A stretch of 64,000 bases of DNA, from contig NC_079907.1 of the NCBI RefSeq assembly GCF_024868665.1, positions 14,720,474 to 14,784,473 of the forward strand. The letters are read 5' to 3'. The translations under genes and the position numbers were made by a program. The DNA is from Triplophysa rosa. Its lineage: Eukaryota > Chordata > Actinopteri > Cypriniformes > Nemacheilidae. Positions within the stretch are counted from its first letter, which is position 1. Every line of letters begins with the position of its first letter. Positions 31,536-43,500 of this stretch are shown here, piece after piece. Under the pieces are notes generated by a model, which was not told the origin of the DNA, did not search any database, and saw nothing but the letters and a program-made list of their open reading frames with translations.

Positions 31536-34500
31536 GCAAGTATTTTTTCATGAAACACTGAATCTAAATATGCATGATTTAGGTATTGTTAAATGTATTG
31601 TGATATTTGTTGTTTTTTAGTATATTATAAAATTGGTCTTAAAATGTTTACTATTTCCTTGTTTGTATTTAATGGTTCTGTGCTGTATATGATTAACCTA
31701 ATGCGAATTATTTATAGGCTACTGCATCCATATATAGCTATAAAGTTCGCCGCCTGCTGAGACAATACAAATCTACTGTTAAATAACTCACTAAGTCACA
31801 GTAAAAGCTCCCTAGCCTATGTGAGTCATGGAATATTTAGCTCAAGCTACTGCACATTGGCACATTGCTTGTTTTCTAATAGACTTTGTATTCCGTTAGT
31901 TTAAGGAAAAAAGCACACAGAAAGCATCAGACATGTTGATTCTGCAAAACAAAACTGACCTGACTGATTATGCAACAAGTAAAGCATTTTCATTAACCTT
32001 GTGTTATTTATTTATACTAAAGAAGACCAAAAATATATTTTGTTGTTGTTGTTGACCTCCAGTTTTCTTTTTTCTTTTTATCTGATGCTTTGTCAATCAA
32101 TCAGGTTAAATTTTTGCAATATGTCTTATTGAATACACTGTTATTGTTGAGGGGCGGGGCTATGGTGTTTTTTATAATCTTCTTATTTTTTTATCTGTAA
32201 GTTCATACATTTCAATAATTCATCAGTATTATCATTTATATATGTTTTTATGTCTGGTTTCCAGTGTGATAAGTGTTTTGTTAACGCACGAGGCTTTGAT
32301 TGACAGGGCTTGGATCGTGTACCGAAGCTCCCTTTCCCCTCTTATGGAAGCTTCATTTCCACCCTGAATCACAGAAGAGAATCCGGCAGCCATAGCTTCT
32401 CGTCGCCTTTGCTGCTACCTGCAGTTAAACAAGGTCAGGCCTCTTCCGTTACTGCCGTTTTGGGTGATTTTTGTTAGAGGTAAATAGATTGCATTTGTTT
32501 GTATTATCAAACGAACTCAGGAGACAAAATGATATCCATCCACAGCTTTAGGTCTACAAGCAGGTAAACTCCCTAACGTCACTCTGCCCTTATTAAGATA
32601 TGCATGGGTGATTTAAACTCATTGCATTTCAAAGCAGTCCTTTCAGCTGTTTTGAATTAATAACCACTTCACTGTTTCGAGCGATGTGTTTTCCTTTCTT
32701 TGTCTTGGAGATCAAAGATGTTGTCAGAGACTTGAGTTTGAATGCATCACATAGGCAAGACAGAGGAGTGTGTTCATGCCTAACATGTCTCGATGAGCTG
32801 GTGACTTGTAATGAAGATGCTACATGGGCTGGGGCCTGACGCTGCTTTTAAAGCTTTATAAATGTTCTCACTTTTCCTTGTAAATTCACAGCGGTAACAG
32901 TAAAGATGTCATTTGTTCCAACTCTTGTACAATGTTTTGGAAATCTTAAAGGAATAGTTGACACAAAAAATGTACAGTTCTGCCATCATTTTCGTATCGT
33001 TTACAACATTTACCTTATGTGTAATACATCGACAATCTGGTCGCTGACGGCTTGTGTATCATTTTGCAAGTCCTGTGAAATCATATAACAGCTGAGAAAC
33101 AGATGATTCAAAATGATTCACTTCATTTGGCTGTTCATGCGAGATACAGTAATGTTTGAATTGGGAATGAATCTTGTTTTTAAGGTCCAAGTTGACTCAA
33201 TGAATTTTCAGCTTACTGTGCAAAAACATTTGCTCTGTTATTCACAAAAAGCTATCATGTCTTATGGACCAATTATGGTGTTATGGTCCTTTTTGAAGTT
33301 CTTGCCATTGCATGGAAAAAACTTACCAGCACTTTCTGTACAACAATCCATTTGAAATTCACAGTGAAATAATGATCAGATCTTCTTTTTCTTTGGCAAG
33401 CTAACCTTTTAAATTGGGGGTGTCCAGTCCTGCTCCTGGAATGCTGCAAAGTTTAGCTCCAATCAAATATACCTGCCTGTAACTTTTAAGTATTCCGTAT
33501 GACGTCACTTAACTGGTTCAGGTGTTTATGATTAGAGTTAAGGCTAAAGAACAATACATCTTATTGTCTGGTTTTATTTGTGGGATCCCTTCCATTGGCA
33601 AAGCCCTCAATGTGTTAACTCTAGAGGGAGAAAGAGAATTGTATCTTATAATATAGCTAAATTGAATGGTGAAGGGAGTCAAAAACAAAGTTACTTTCTC
33701 TTTAGGGAGTGACTACCAATGGGATTGAAGTCACATCATCCATCTCTCATCAGCTGCTGCAGTGGAAGGTTGCTCATTTGTTTATAACTGTTTCTAAGAC
33801 AACCAGAAATAAGAACGCCTTCTAACATCCTCATAGAAAGAGATGGGCGATACACAGTGACAGTTGCTGGAGGTGTTAAAGATGGGATAACATGCTATGT
33901 CATGCATTCTGACTTCTTTACACTGTTGAACGTGTGCTGGCTTCTCGTGCTTAACATGGTCCACTTGTTAGAAAACGAGTTGGACGTATGACGTAGTATT
34001 TCTGTGCTTTCGGAAAGTTTTGTAACAGGGATCATATTCCTTTTATTGGGCAATTCTCCCTGAAAAGCACAGCCACGGCAAGGCGAAAGAAATAGCCCGC
34101 CCACGCGCCAAACGATGAGCGATAGGAAGACCCTCTTATCAAGACTGGCTGCGCTGCGTCAAGATTGGCTGCACTGTGGGCCTGCAGCTGGAGCTCGTTA
34201 CTCTTGCGATAGTGAGAGAAGTTGAGGTGTGTTTGTTTGTTCACCGCATTTCAGTGATGGGTGTTATTTAAACGGTGGATATAACACTGGATTTGGAGAT
34301 CATTTGAAACTGATAGATGGCGCAGTCCCAGTGCTAAAACATGCCGGACATGAACTGCACGCAATTAGTCAAACAAAGTCATATGTCTGTTTTGTTGGCA
34401 ATCGGCGTGTACGTGCATAATGTAAACAACACGAAGGGATAATTCGATGATGTATTGTGTGCTCGTGCTGTAGTTCCCCCCCTGCAGCAGCTCGTCTTTT

Positions 34501-37500
34501 TCCGGCATAATCGTACAGCTGTATCTCTCTTTTATAAATTTGATCAAACTAAATACTCTTCGAAGATACGATGTATGCGATACTACTGTATAGGTACTCA
34601 AGATTAATATGAGATTGGCAGAAACTACGTGTTATCCCATCTTTAACGCAACTTAAAGTGCACACGTTAGTGTAAAATGAATTTTCATTGACGGCGAATG
34701 TGAAGCGCAGGTATCGACGTACAGCATGACTAGCTAGTTCATCCAAAAACAAAAATTCTGTCATCATTTACTCACCCTCTTGTCATTTCAAACTTGTATG
34801 ATTTTCATCTGCAGAACACAAAAGAAGATATTTTGAAAGAATGCTGTTCATAGAACAGTGGCAGCACCCATTCACTTCTATTGAATGGATACAAAACCAA
34901 TGCAAGCATTCTTCAAAATGTCTTTTGTTTTCTGTAGAAAAGTCATACAGGTTTGAAATGACAAGAGGGTGATTAAAAGCTGACAGAATTTTCTTTTTGG
35001 GTGAACTATCGCTTTAACTTTAGAAGTAACTATGGGTTGCAATTAGGGTTGTAACAGTACACCAGTTTGACGGTACATCCCGATAATAACGCATACGATT
35101 ATCATACCATGACAATTGGTTATTTGCGATAGTAATAAATAGAGGTGGGCGGAATGGCCAAAAATCTATTTCACGGAATGAGTAATTTTATTTCACGGTA
35201 ACAATATATTTCATGAAACAATCTCCTATTATAATTCTATATTTTATACCTCATTTTTCTTAGATTGATTTAACTAATTTATTTATTACAGTTCATTTAA
35301 ATGCTCACCATAGTTAAAATGTAGGCAAGTTATGAAAATGTACTAAAGATATCAAATTAAGTTCTGATAATCAGATGTATTATTTATTCATATTTATCTT
35401 CTGGCTATATCATATGTATACAGTAGGAAGATAGACAACATATATAATAATAAAGTATGAATATGCACAAACAATGAGAGTACAGTATATGACTAGTGTT
35501 ATAAACTGGTGTTCATGGGGTCTGTACTGTAGGTCTTTATCGCTCTTCACTCTCTATTAGATGAGCAATTTTAGTGTGTTGCGACTCTCTGTCTTTAGGA
35601 CCGTTTGTTTATTCTCGGGCTTGTTTTTGCACAGCGAGTCTCTGGTGACTCCTTACGCGTCTCCCAAAACTGGAGGTAGAAGCGTGTCACATCAAAGCGC
35701 TCACGCGCTCGCGAGCATCATCGCGCATTTCAACGCAAGTTTCACCTTGGCTCGCCTGAAGTTAAACTTTATAAAACTATTAACAGCTTTTCAAAACAAC
35801 CTGACTTCTGAAATACGTGTTGAGAATGAGCTTTTTTAAATGCTGGCGCAGATCCCTGCACGAGCACTGCGGGTGAGAGAAGCACCGGGACTGGAGCGGA
35901 TCACTAAACTACAGACTGAAAGAAGGTCAAAAGAATGTTTGATACGTTAATTTGTTATGGGTGGATTAATTCATTAGTTTTTTTCAGAATAGCACCTAAT
36001 TTGCAGATTTAACCACGCCTACTTATTTACGTTCCACGGAATAGAAAAATCTCTTACGGTTGACATTTTATTCCGCGGTAACGGAATATTCCGTCATTCC
36101 GCCCAGCCCAACACATTCTCACTCCCGACTCGTCACATATTTACGCCCGGTCAGCGTCCTTCGGCGTCACTTTTGAACGCGCAGGGTACCCCTTTGGCAT
36201 TGTTTTTCGACGTGAAGGGCATGCGAATTTTACCGTCATTATGAAAATGTATATTAGATATAATTTGCAATGATGATGTTTCGGGGTTTTCATTTAAGTT
36301 TAATGGCCAGGATAATTGCGTGTACATGACGCTATTCAGACAGTTTCACAGTTTGAGTGAGTAATGTAACCGTTTATTTATCGTAATATAAAACACATAA
36401 AACAAGCAGTCACAATGTCGTTCAAAAATACAGATATTCCAAGGGTACCAACGCGAAACGATCGATTTGTATGAGGAACAGATGCAAAAGCGATCACCGT
36501 CCGCCGTAAATCTCAAATCCAGCGAAGAACGACATTCAAATATTGCCGCCAGGGAAAGTTACGTCACCTTCGATGCCATTTGCTCTCCCATGTCTCGTGA
36601 CCGATCGCGTCATTTCGTTGGCTTTGAACGTGAAACGGTATTGGCTCCCGCGACCGACTGCATCTAGCTGTTCCGGTTTATTTTTTGAATGGGAGCCGAC
36701 TTCATGCATTCACGGACACGCACGGCATCTTCATGTAAAGTTATCGTACGGCTTTGGTGCAAAAAGGTCTGCAAAACGAGTTGTTTGTTATATTTTGTAA
36801 TGCTTTTGGTCAGTTTGTGCAATAAATACCCGTGACTGTACTTTTATTCGCGTGTTGTGTTTTATATGGCTGAGAAGTGGTTAGGGTTAGGTTTAGGGTG
36901 AGGTTGGGGTTAGGTGCTACAAAATATTAAAACCATAAATAATTATGAAATGCTAAGAATTGCACGCATCTCGGTCTGGAGCATTTAGCAAACAGCAACG
37001 CAGTGGGGCGCTGACCGAGCGTAAATATGTGACAAGTCGGGAGTGAGAACGGGTTGCCCAACCCTAGTAATAAATAAATAAACCAGATGAATAAAACTCG
37101 CATGCGCATACACAGCGTCTTTTCGCTTGCTCCACCACACACAGTCATATATGAAGTAATGCTGCTTCATTTTGATCACACAAAGCCATTTGTATGATTT
37201 CCGTGATGCAGAGGGAATCCTGGAATTCAGTTTACAGTACAGTTCAGGAATTCATTTACAGTATAGCGCATGGCACGTAAAACGTGCATAGTTGTTCTAT
37301 GTTCTTTTGCGTTATGTTCTTTTCTGTGAATACTAAAGTATATAAATATATAATATTTTTGTTCTGAGCATAAATAAATTATGTACGTTTTAATCTAGTT
37401 CTTATACATTTTGTTTGATTACATTTCTAAAAATTAATTAATTTGTTAGTTTTATGCATTTATTTGATTGATTAGATACTATAATTTTTAATAATAACGT

Positions 37501-40500
37501 ATTTGTATTATACAAGATGAAACCATGATATATTTTGAGGGGATTATCATACCGTGAAAATTTCATACCGTTACAACCCGTCATATAAACTACTTGCACA
37601 AACAATCTATAGGGTCATTTTATGAAGGAGGACAGGCTCCCCCAGGAGCAGGATTGGACACCCCTGCCTGAACTAATCAGCCCTAATAAATACTTTTAAG
37701 GGCAAGGGAACCTAGTGTACTTGAATATAATAGTTCTCTCTGTTATTTGCTACAATCTTAAGATAATGGTAATTGCATTTATCTGTAGTCTCTGGAATAA
37801 TGAGAGTCATTGTTTCTGATAATAATTGTTAGCTGTAAGATGATTGCAAAGATCACCTTTGGGAACATGATTAACATGATATTGTATTTAGCTAAAATTA
37901 AAGCTACTGTCTCATTGATTCAATGTGTACATTTGTTTATTTTCAGTAAGGGAGCTTCCCCCGATATGTCCAGATGTGAGACAGAAGCATCGTATCTCTA
38001 TTGATGTTCTGCCTCCAGAAGTGAAGGCTCGCTTCGTCTCAGAACCCATTATTCCCATTCGGACCAAAACTGCCAAAGAGTTCCAGTACGCACGCCTCCT
38101 CGTTCAGTAGTATATTGTTTCCGGACCATTTATGTTATGTTAAACAGTGTTTTTGTCTGGCTTTAGGGAGGATCTTGAAAGAGCAGCTATCTCAGGGGAT
38201 TGGAAACAAGTCCATGATTTCTACTTGACCACATTTGACTCCTTTTTGGAACTCAATGCTGCCTTTAAGGTGCGTTGACGTAGTTTTAAGTGCTTGCTTA
38301 CAATACAGTGTTTTGTTCATGTTTGATGTGTGTGTTTTTCTTAACTACGATGCTTTTAAGTGTTTTCATATTGCTTAAAGTGAGCATAATGGGGCCCATT
38401 TTAACCACAGCCGACTGATCAGTTCATTTGGCGATTGTAAACTTTAACAACAGTCAGTAATAATCTAATTGCTTTTGAAATATTTGAGCAGTTATGAAAT
38501 TAATAACTGCACGTAATTGACTTGTCTAAACAGGCTTTCATTTAGGCTGTTGAATAATAGTAGTTTATGAGCATCCTTTTAGGCAAAGCCAGTGTTTTTT
38601 AATGAGAACTTTTGAATATCTGTGGAAAAAATAACACTGAAAGTCTGGAACTGAGCAAAACGTTTTAGTCTCCAAACGAATCAATGAGCTCATTCAAGGA
38701 GTTGTACGAAACGACATCTGCATACGGTTTCATTAGAAAGTCTTGTTATTATATGAGGTGAACGTTTTACCGTTCATTTTATATGGAAGTGTATATAAAA
38801 CGGGTCATAAAAATGGGTGGTAAAAAGTGTTTGATACGTGCATCGATGGTTTTATGTTCTAATGTTCTCCGCAGAAAGAAGCAAATGCTCCCTTCAACAC
38901 TATAGAAGACTCAGGAATAAACATCAGATTTGTCAATCTTGTTTATGATGCTTTACTTCATACGGTATGTAAAATAACTCTCTGTGGCCACATAATACCA
39001 AAATATTGTAGAATTAAAATACACAATAAGCCATTGTGCACTGTCTGTTGTTGATTTTTTTTGTTTTAATTGAATCAATGTAATCTGACAAATTTTCAGC
39101 CCGCGGACACACAGAAATCGGTTCTGAAGGGAATCATTAATAGCTTATTAAGAGGATGGAAAGGGTAAGTATTATGTTGTATTCTCTCACTGAACCACCA
39201 CTTTAAGTACATTAGATTTTTGTGGAGAACTGCACTAAAAAAAATAACTGTACGATCTGTGTGTTTCAGCCCTCGAACGAAGGACGACCTTAGAGCGTAT
39301 TTTGTTCTTGTGCAGGTAATTTTTTTACATAATTGGGGTTTACTTTTTATATGTAAAGACAAACAGTCGGGTTCTGTGGAGTACCGTAACTTCTTAACTA
39401 CCGTAACAGTCTTTCAGGGACTATTTTTACAGCGGAAGGCTTTAAGTTTCTTTACTTCATGAAAGTTGCATTGATACATATTTTTGGGCTTTAATATTTA
39501 TACTGTGTGGTAACGGTTTTATAAAAGCAATAAAGTAGGCTACTCAAGGCTAGTGCTTTATCATGAATAAAACTGAAGGGCTTCGCCTCGTGCCTAACAA
39601 CGCTCTTATTCACGATAAAGCACAACCTCAAGTATCATTGCTTGTTTATTTCTTAAAAATCTTTATTAAGTTTGCTTTATCCTCCTTACTAATAACCAAT
39701 CCCAGCCCATTTACCGTATAGGCAGTTTCAAAGCAACAACATAAACAGATGTTACTGCGCGCGTCTGTGGACTGCCCTTAAATTCCGGTAAACATTTGCA
39801 AATAATAGAGTGCCTGTAGATTATTTTTGATAACAAGCAAAAGAAACCGAGAAGAACAGTTACTTGGCTAAATTTGTCTCTCCAATATTTTGAATTTAGA
39901 TTGCAATACCAAGCTCAACCGCTAGATGTCAATGTCCCAAACGGTTTCTTTAAATTCTGCAAAACTGCAGGACCCATTCAGTCATGAAAGTCGCGGCGGA
40001 AGAACCCAGATGCAGGCAACGGGAAGGGGTTAACACAGAGAAGTTTTAATAATTAACAAAAACACAAAACAAAACACCCGCGATGGGGAAAACCAAGAAA
40101 ACTAGATAATACAGCAGACAGGACAAATATAAACTAAGGCTGGATAAACAGAACCACTCAAAACAAATGCTAAGAAACAAACTTGCAGAAACTCGGCTAG
40201 ACTTGGGCTTTCATAGCAACAGAACACTGGCACAGACAGGAACAAGTACATACACATGCAACGCAAGAGTGAAGTGAAAGTGAAGTGAAAGTGACCTATT
40301 AGTCATATGACCCATACCCGAAATGTGACCTCTGCATTTAACCCATCCAGAGAGTAGTGAAGTGAAAGTGACCTATTAGTCATATGACCCATACCCGAAA
40401 TGTGACCTCTGCATTTAACCCATCCAGAGAGTAGTGAACACACGCACAGCAAGTCGTGAACACACGTACACCCGGAGCAGTGGGCAGCTATCACTGCAGT

Positions 40501-43500
40501 GCCCGGGGAGCAAGTAGGGGTAAAGTGCCTTGCTCAAGGGCACCTCAGTCGTGACCCGCCAGCTCTGGGAATCGAACCGGCAACCTTCTGGTCACGAGTC
40601 CGACTCTCTAACCATTAGGCCACGACTGCCCAAGAGAGGGCATTAAATAGGGTAAGACAAACGAGGGCTAATGACACAGGGCAGGTGGGAAACATTAGAC
40701 ACGGCAGGGAAGCAATACATGAAACGAGAGGGGCGGGACCAATGACAAGACACGAGAAAACACATGAAGTAAAAAACATAAACATCTCATCTCACATAAA
40801 ACCTAAGGGCTCTGTCCCGATCCTGCCACACGACTAGGAATTCATAAACAAGAAGGTAGGACCGTGACAGAGCCCCCTCCCCCTTAATGAACACCCCCAG
40901 GTGTTCACCAAGGGGTCGACTAACAAGACAAGACCGACTGGGTGACAGGCAAGATCCAAATACACATAGACAACATAACCAAAGGTAAACATGACAGAAT
41001 GACAGCGGGGTTGGGGTGAGATAATAAAAATAACAAACATGGGAGGGGGGGTGGGGACAGACAAGGGCTTGTGGGGGAAACAGTCCTAGTCCCTGGCTGT
41101 GCTCGAGAGCGCAGAGTCCTGGGGGACTTAGGGAAGGAAGTCCTGGGGGGAACCGCCGACGTACCAGTCCGGTACAAGGCCGGCTGCACCGGCTGGGACG
41201 CCGGGCTGAACGCCGGACTGGGCGCCGGCTGGATCACCGGACTGGATGCTGGCTGGATCACCGGACTGGACGCCGGCTGGATCACCGGAATGGACGCTGG
41301 ACTGGATACCGGACTGGACGCCGGCTGCACCGGACTGGACGCCGGCTGCACTGGACTGGACGCCAGACTGGACGCCGGCTGGATCACCGGACTGGACACC
41401 GGCTGCACTGGACTGGACGCTGGCTGCACCGGACTGGATGCTGGGCTGGATACAGGCTGTACTGGACTGGACACAAGACTGGCCCGACCTCGCGCTGCTG
41501 CCTCTTTCTCTTGAGTCTGGCCACCCGCCCGGTGGCCGGCTGCAAGTAGAAGGCAAACAGTACGGTTGGCTCCGGGTTGGAGTCCTCCGAGGATGACCCC
41601 CAGGACTCTCGCCTTCCCCGCTTCCCACTGAGGCTGACTGGTAATAGGGAGGCTCCAGGAGGTGAGGAGGATGATGGCGTGGAGTTCCCCAAGGTGAGAG
41701 TACCCACCACACAGTCATCCGGGATGGACGCCAGCCCGGGACGAGAGGAGATTGGATGATTGCTGGGAGAGGAGTCTTTGCCACACTCCTCTCGAAGCTG
41801 CAACCGTTCCACTGACCTCCCGCTCCGGAAAAGATGGTGGGTCGTCCATCCCGGCCATGAGGTAGGCACTCACCAGCACCTCGGGGACAGATTCCCTCTT
41901 GGCCTCGACCTCCCGAGCATAGTCCTGCAGAGGCCGATGACACTGGGCCGGGAACGGGCCCCCTCCGGCATGTGACTGGGAGGCTAATGCCTCCCACCAT
42001 ACCGGATTGCCGGTACACGGCCACCAGCTGGTTGAGAGTCTGTCTATGGGGCTGCCTGCTGGGTTCAGCTTTGGCTCTTGCGTTCTGTCACGAAAGTCGC
42101 GGCGGAAGAACCCAGATGCAGGCAACGGGAAGGGGTTAACACAGAGAAGTTTTAATAATTAACAAAAACACAAAACAAAACACCCTAGACTTGGCTAGAC
42201 TTGGGCTTTCATAGCAACAGAACACTGGCACAAACAGGAACAAGTACATACACATGCAACGCAAGAGCACAGGACAATGAAACAAGAGGGCATTAAATAG
42301 GGTAAGACAAACGAGGGATAATGACACAGGGCAGGTGGGAAACATTAGACACGGCAGGGAAGCAATACATGAAATGAGAGGTGCGGGGCCAATGACAAGA
42401 CACGAGAAAACACATGAGAAGTAAAAAACATAAACATCTCATAGCTTTCTAACATAAAACCTAAGGGCTCTGTCCCGATCCTGCCACACGACTAGGAATT
42501 CATAAACAAGAAGGTAGGACCGAGACACAATCAACAAATTGTTTATTTAATAAAATGAACATACAACAAAATTCAACAAACGATGATTTAATAAAATTAT
42601 TATACAATAAAATAAATTAATATTAACATAAATTAAATTAAATATAAATAGTTATATTATTAGACACTAGCCAGACTGATAAACAGACACAGCCTGGACG
42701 TTTACTGCAGTCTAGGCACACGCGTCCAATGAAATGGTCTATACAGAACTACCGCCATTACGCAGAACACAAAGACATGTGATACTCTTCGGAAATTTCC
42801 TTTCTCGACCCGAAGCGGTTGTCTGCATGTGAGTCTATAGATGTGCACTTACACTTAAAATTGCCCTAATCTGTCTCCGAGTTGCCCTTTCTGTTGTCAG
42901 CCACGTTAAACACCCCGGGCCTTATAAAAGGCAAATCACAGTTTCTGGAACGTCTTGATCTTCTCTCTCAGCACATGGTCCATTGAGTCCAGCCATAGCT
43001 GTGCTCGGCTGCAGACAGATTGTGAGCTGAGTGTTTACTTCACACATGACCAACTCAGGCCGGACTGAGGCTGTCCAAATAAGGACACAGCCACTGGGTT
43101 GAAGTCTGGGAAGCCGTGGGCAGAGAGAGATGATGGCTTAACTGAGCTGAGATTTTGTTCGTGTATGTTTTTTTAGCTTTGTGAAATGTATTTTTATTCT
43201 GCATATGGTGGAGATTTGAGATGGTGGGATTTTGCATTTTTCATAAACAGAAGCGCGCACTGAGGTCGTTCATCTCTAAAGTTAGCATAGTTATCCGTCT
43301 CCAGACTCTTATTGGGCTCCCTGACCTACATTTCTTGGGAGGACATGGGGAGATTTTAAAGGAGATGCAATTATTGCGCCGATCTGTCCGCTGCTAATGT
43401 CAGGGAGCCTCTGTATTATTTGCGTTCGCTGCACTTAAGGAAGGGATGAGGTCATGCTGGAGAGGAAAAGAGCTGGTTTCCGCTGTAATGCCACTTTTTA

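Larger units (their letters stand above)
35045..37580. mobile_element. Inverted-repeat element with AGGGTTGTAACNGTA ends
   Basis: AGGGTTGTAACAGTACACC ... ATTATCATACC on the left; on the right ATTATCATACCGTGAAAA ... CCGTTACAACCC. Two other elements (35146-36105 and 36116-37048) sit inside it. A GCGGGTGAGAG-containing stretch and the 35561-35839 frame gave no recognisable protein. Confidence 0.6.
33416..37668. mobile_element. Stack of nested inverted-repeat elements in hectd2 intron 2
   Basis: The outermost ends are GGGTGTCCAGTCCTGCTCC at 33419 and the inverted GGAGCAGGATTGGACACCCC ending near 37664. Between them lie four further elements (33880, 34735, 35045 and, inside that, 35146 and 36116), each with its own ends. 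That the outer two ends were once one element is inference. Confidence 0.45.
39980..42527 (-). mobile_element. Second non-autonomous LTR retrotransposon of the same family
   Basis: LTRs at 39980-40869 (with a SINE inside) and 42086-42527 share TGTCACGAAAGTCGCGGCGG (A copy: AGTCATGAAAG...) and end in ...GAAGGTAGGACCG-GACA. Flanks CATTC (39975-39979) and CAATC (42528-42532) are a worn 5-bp duplication. Minus-strand order: 5' LTR, gag-like remnant, GRRESWGSSSE block, tandem repeat, PPPLPCLLFLL tail, polypurine tract (reverse of 40870-40885), 3' LTR. No pol. The same plan as 4035-6551. Confidence 0.88.
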
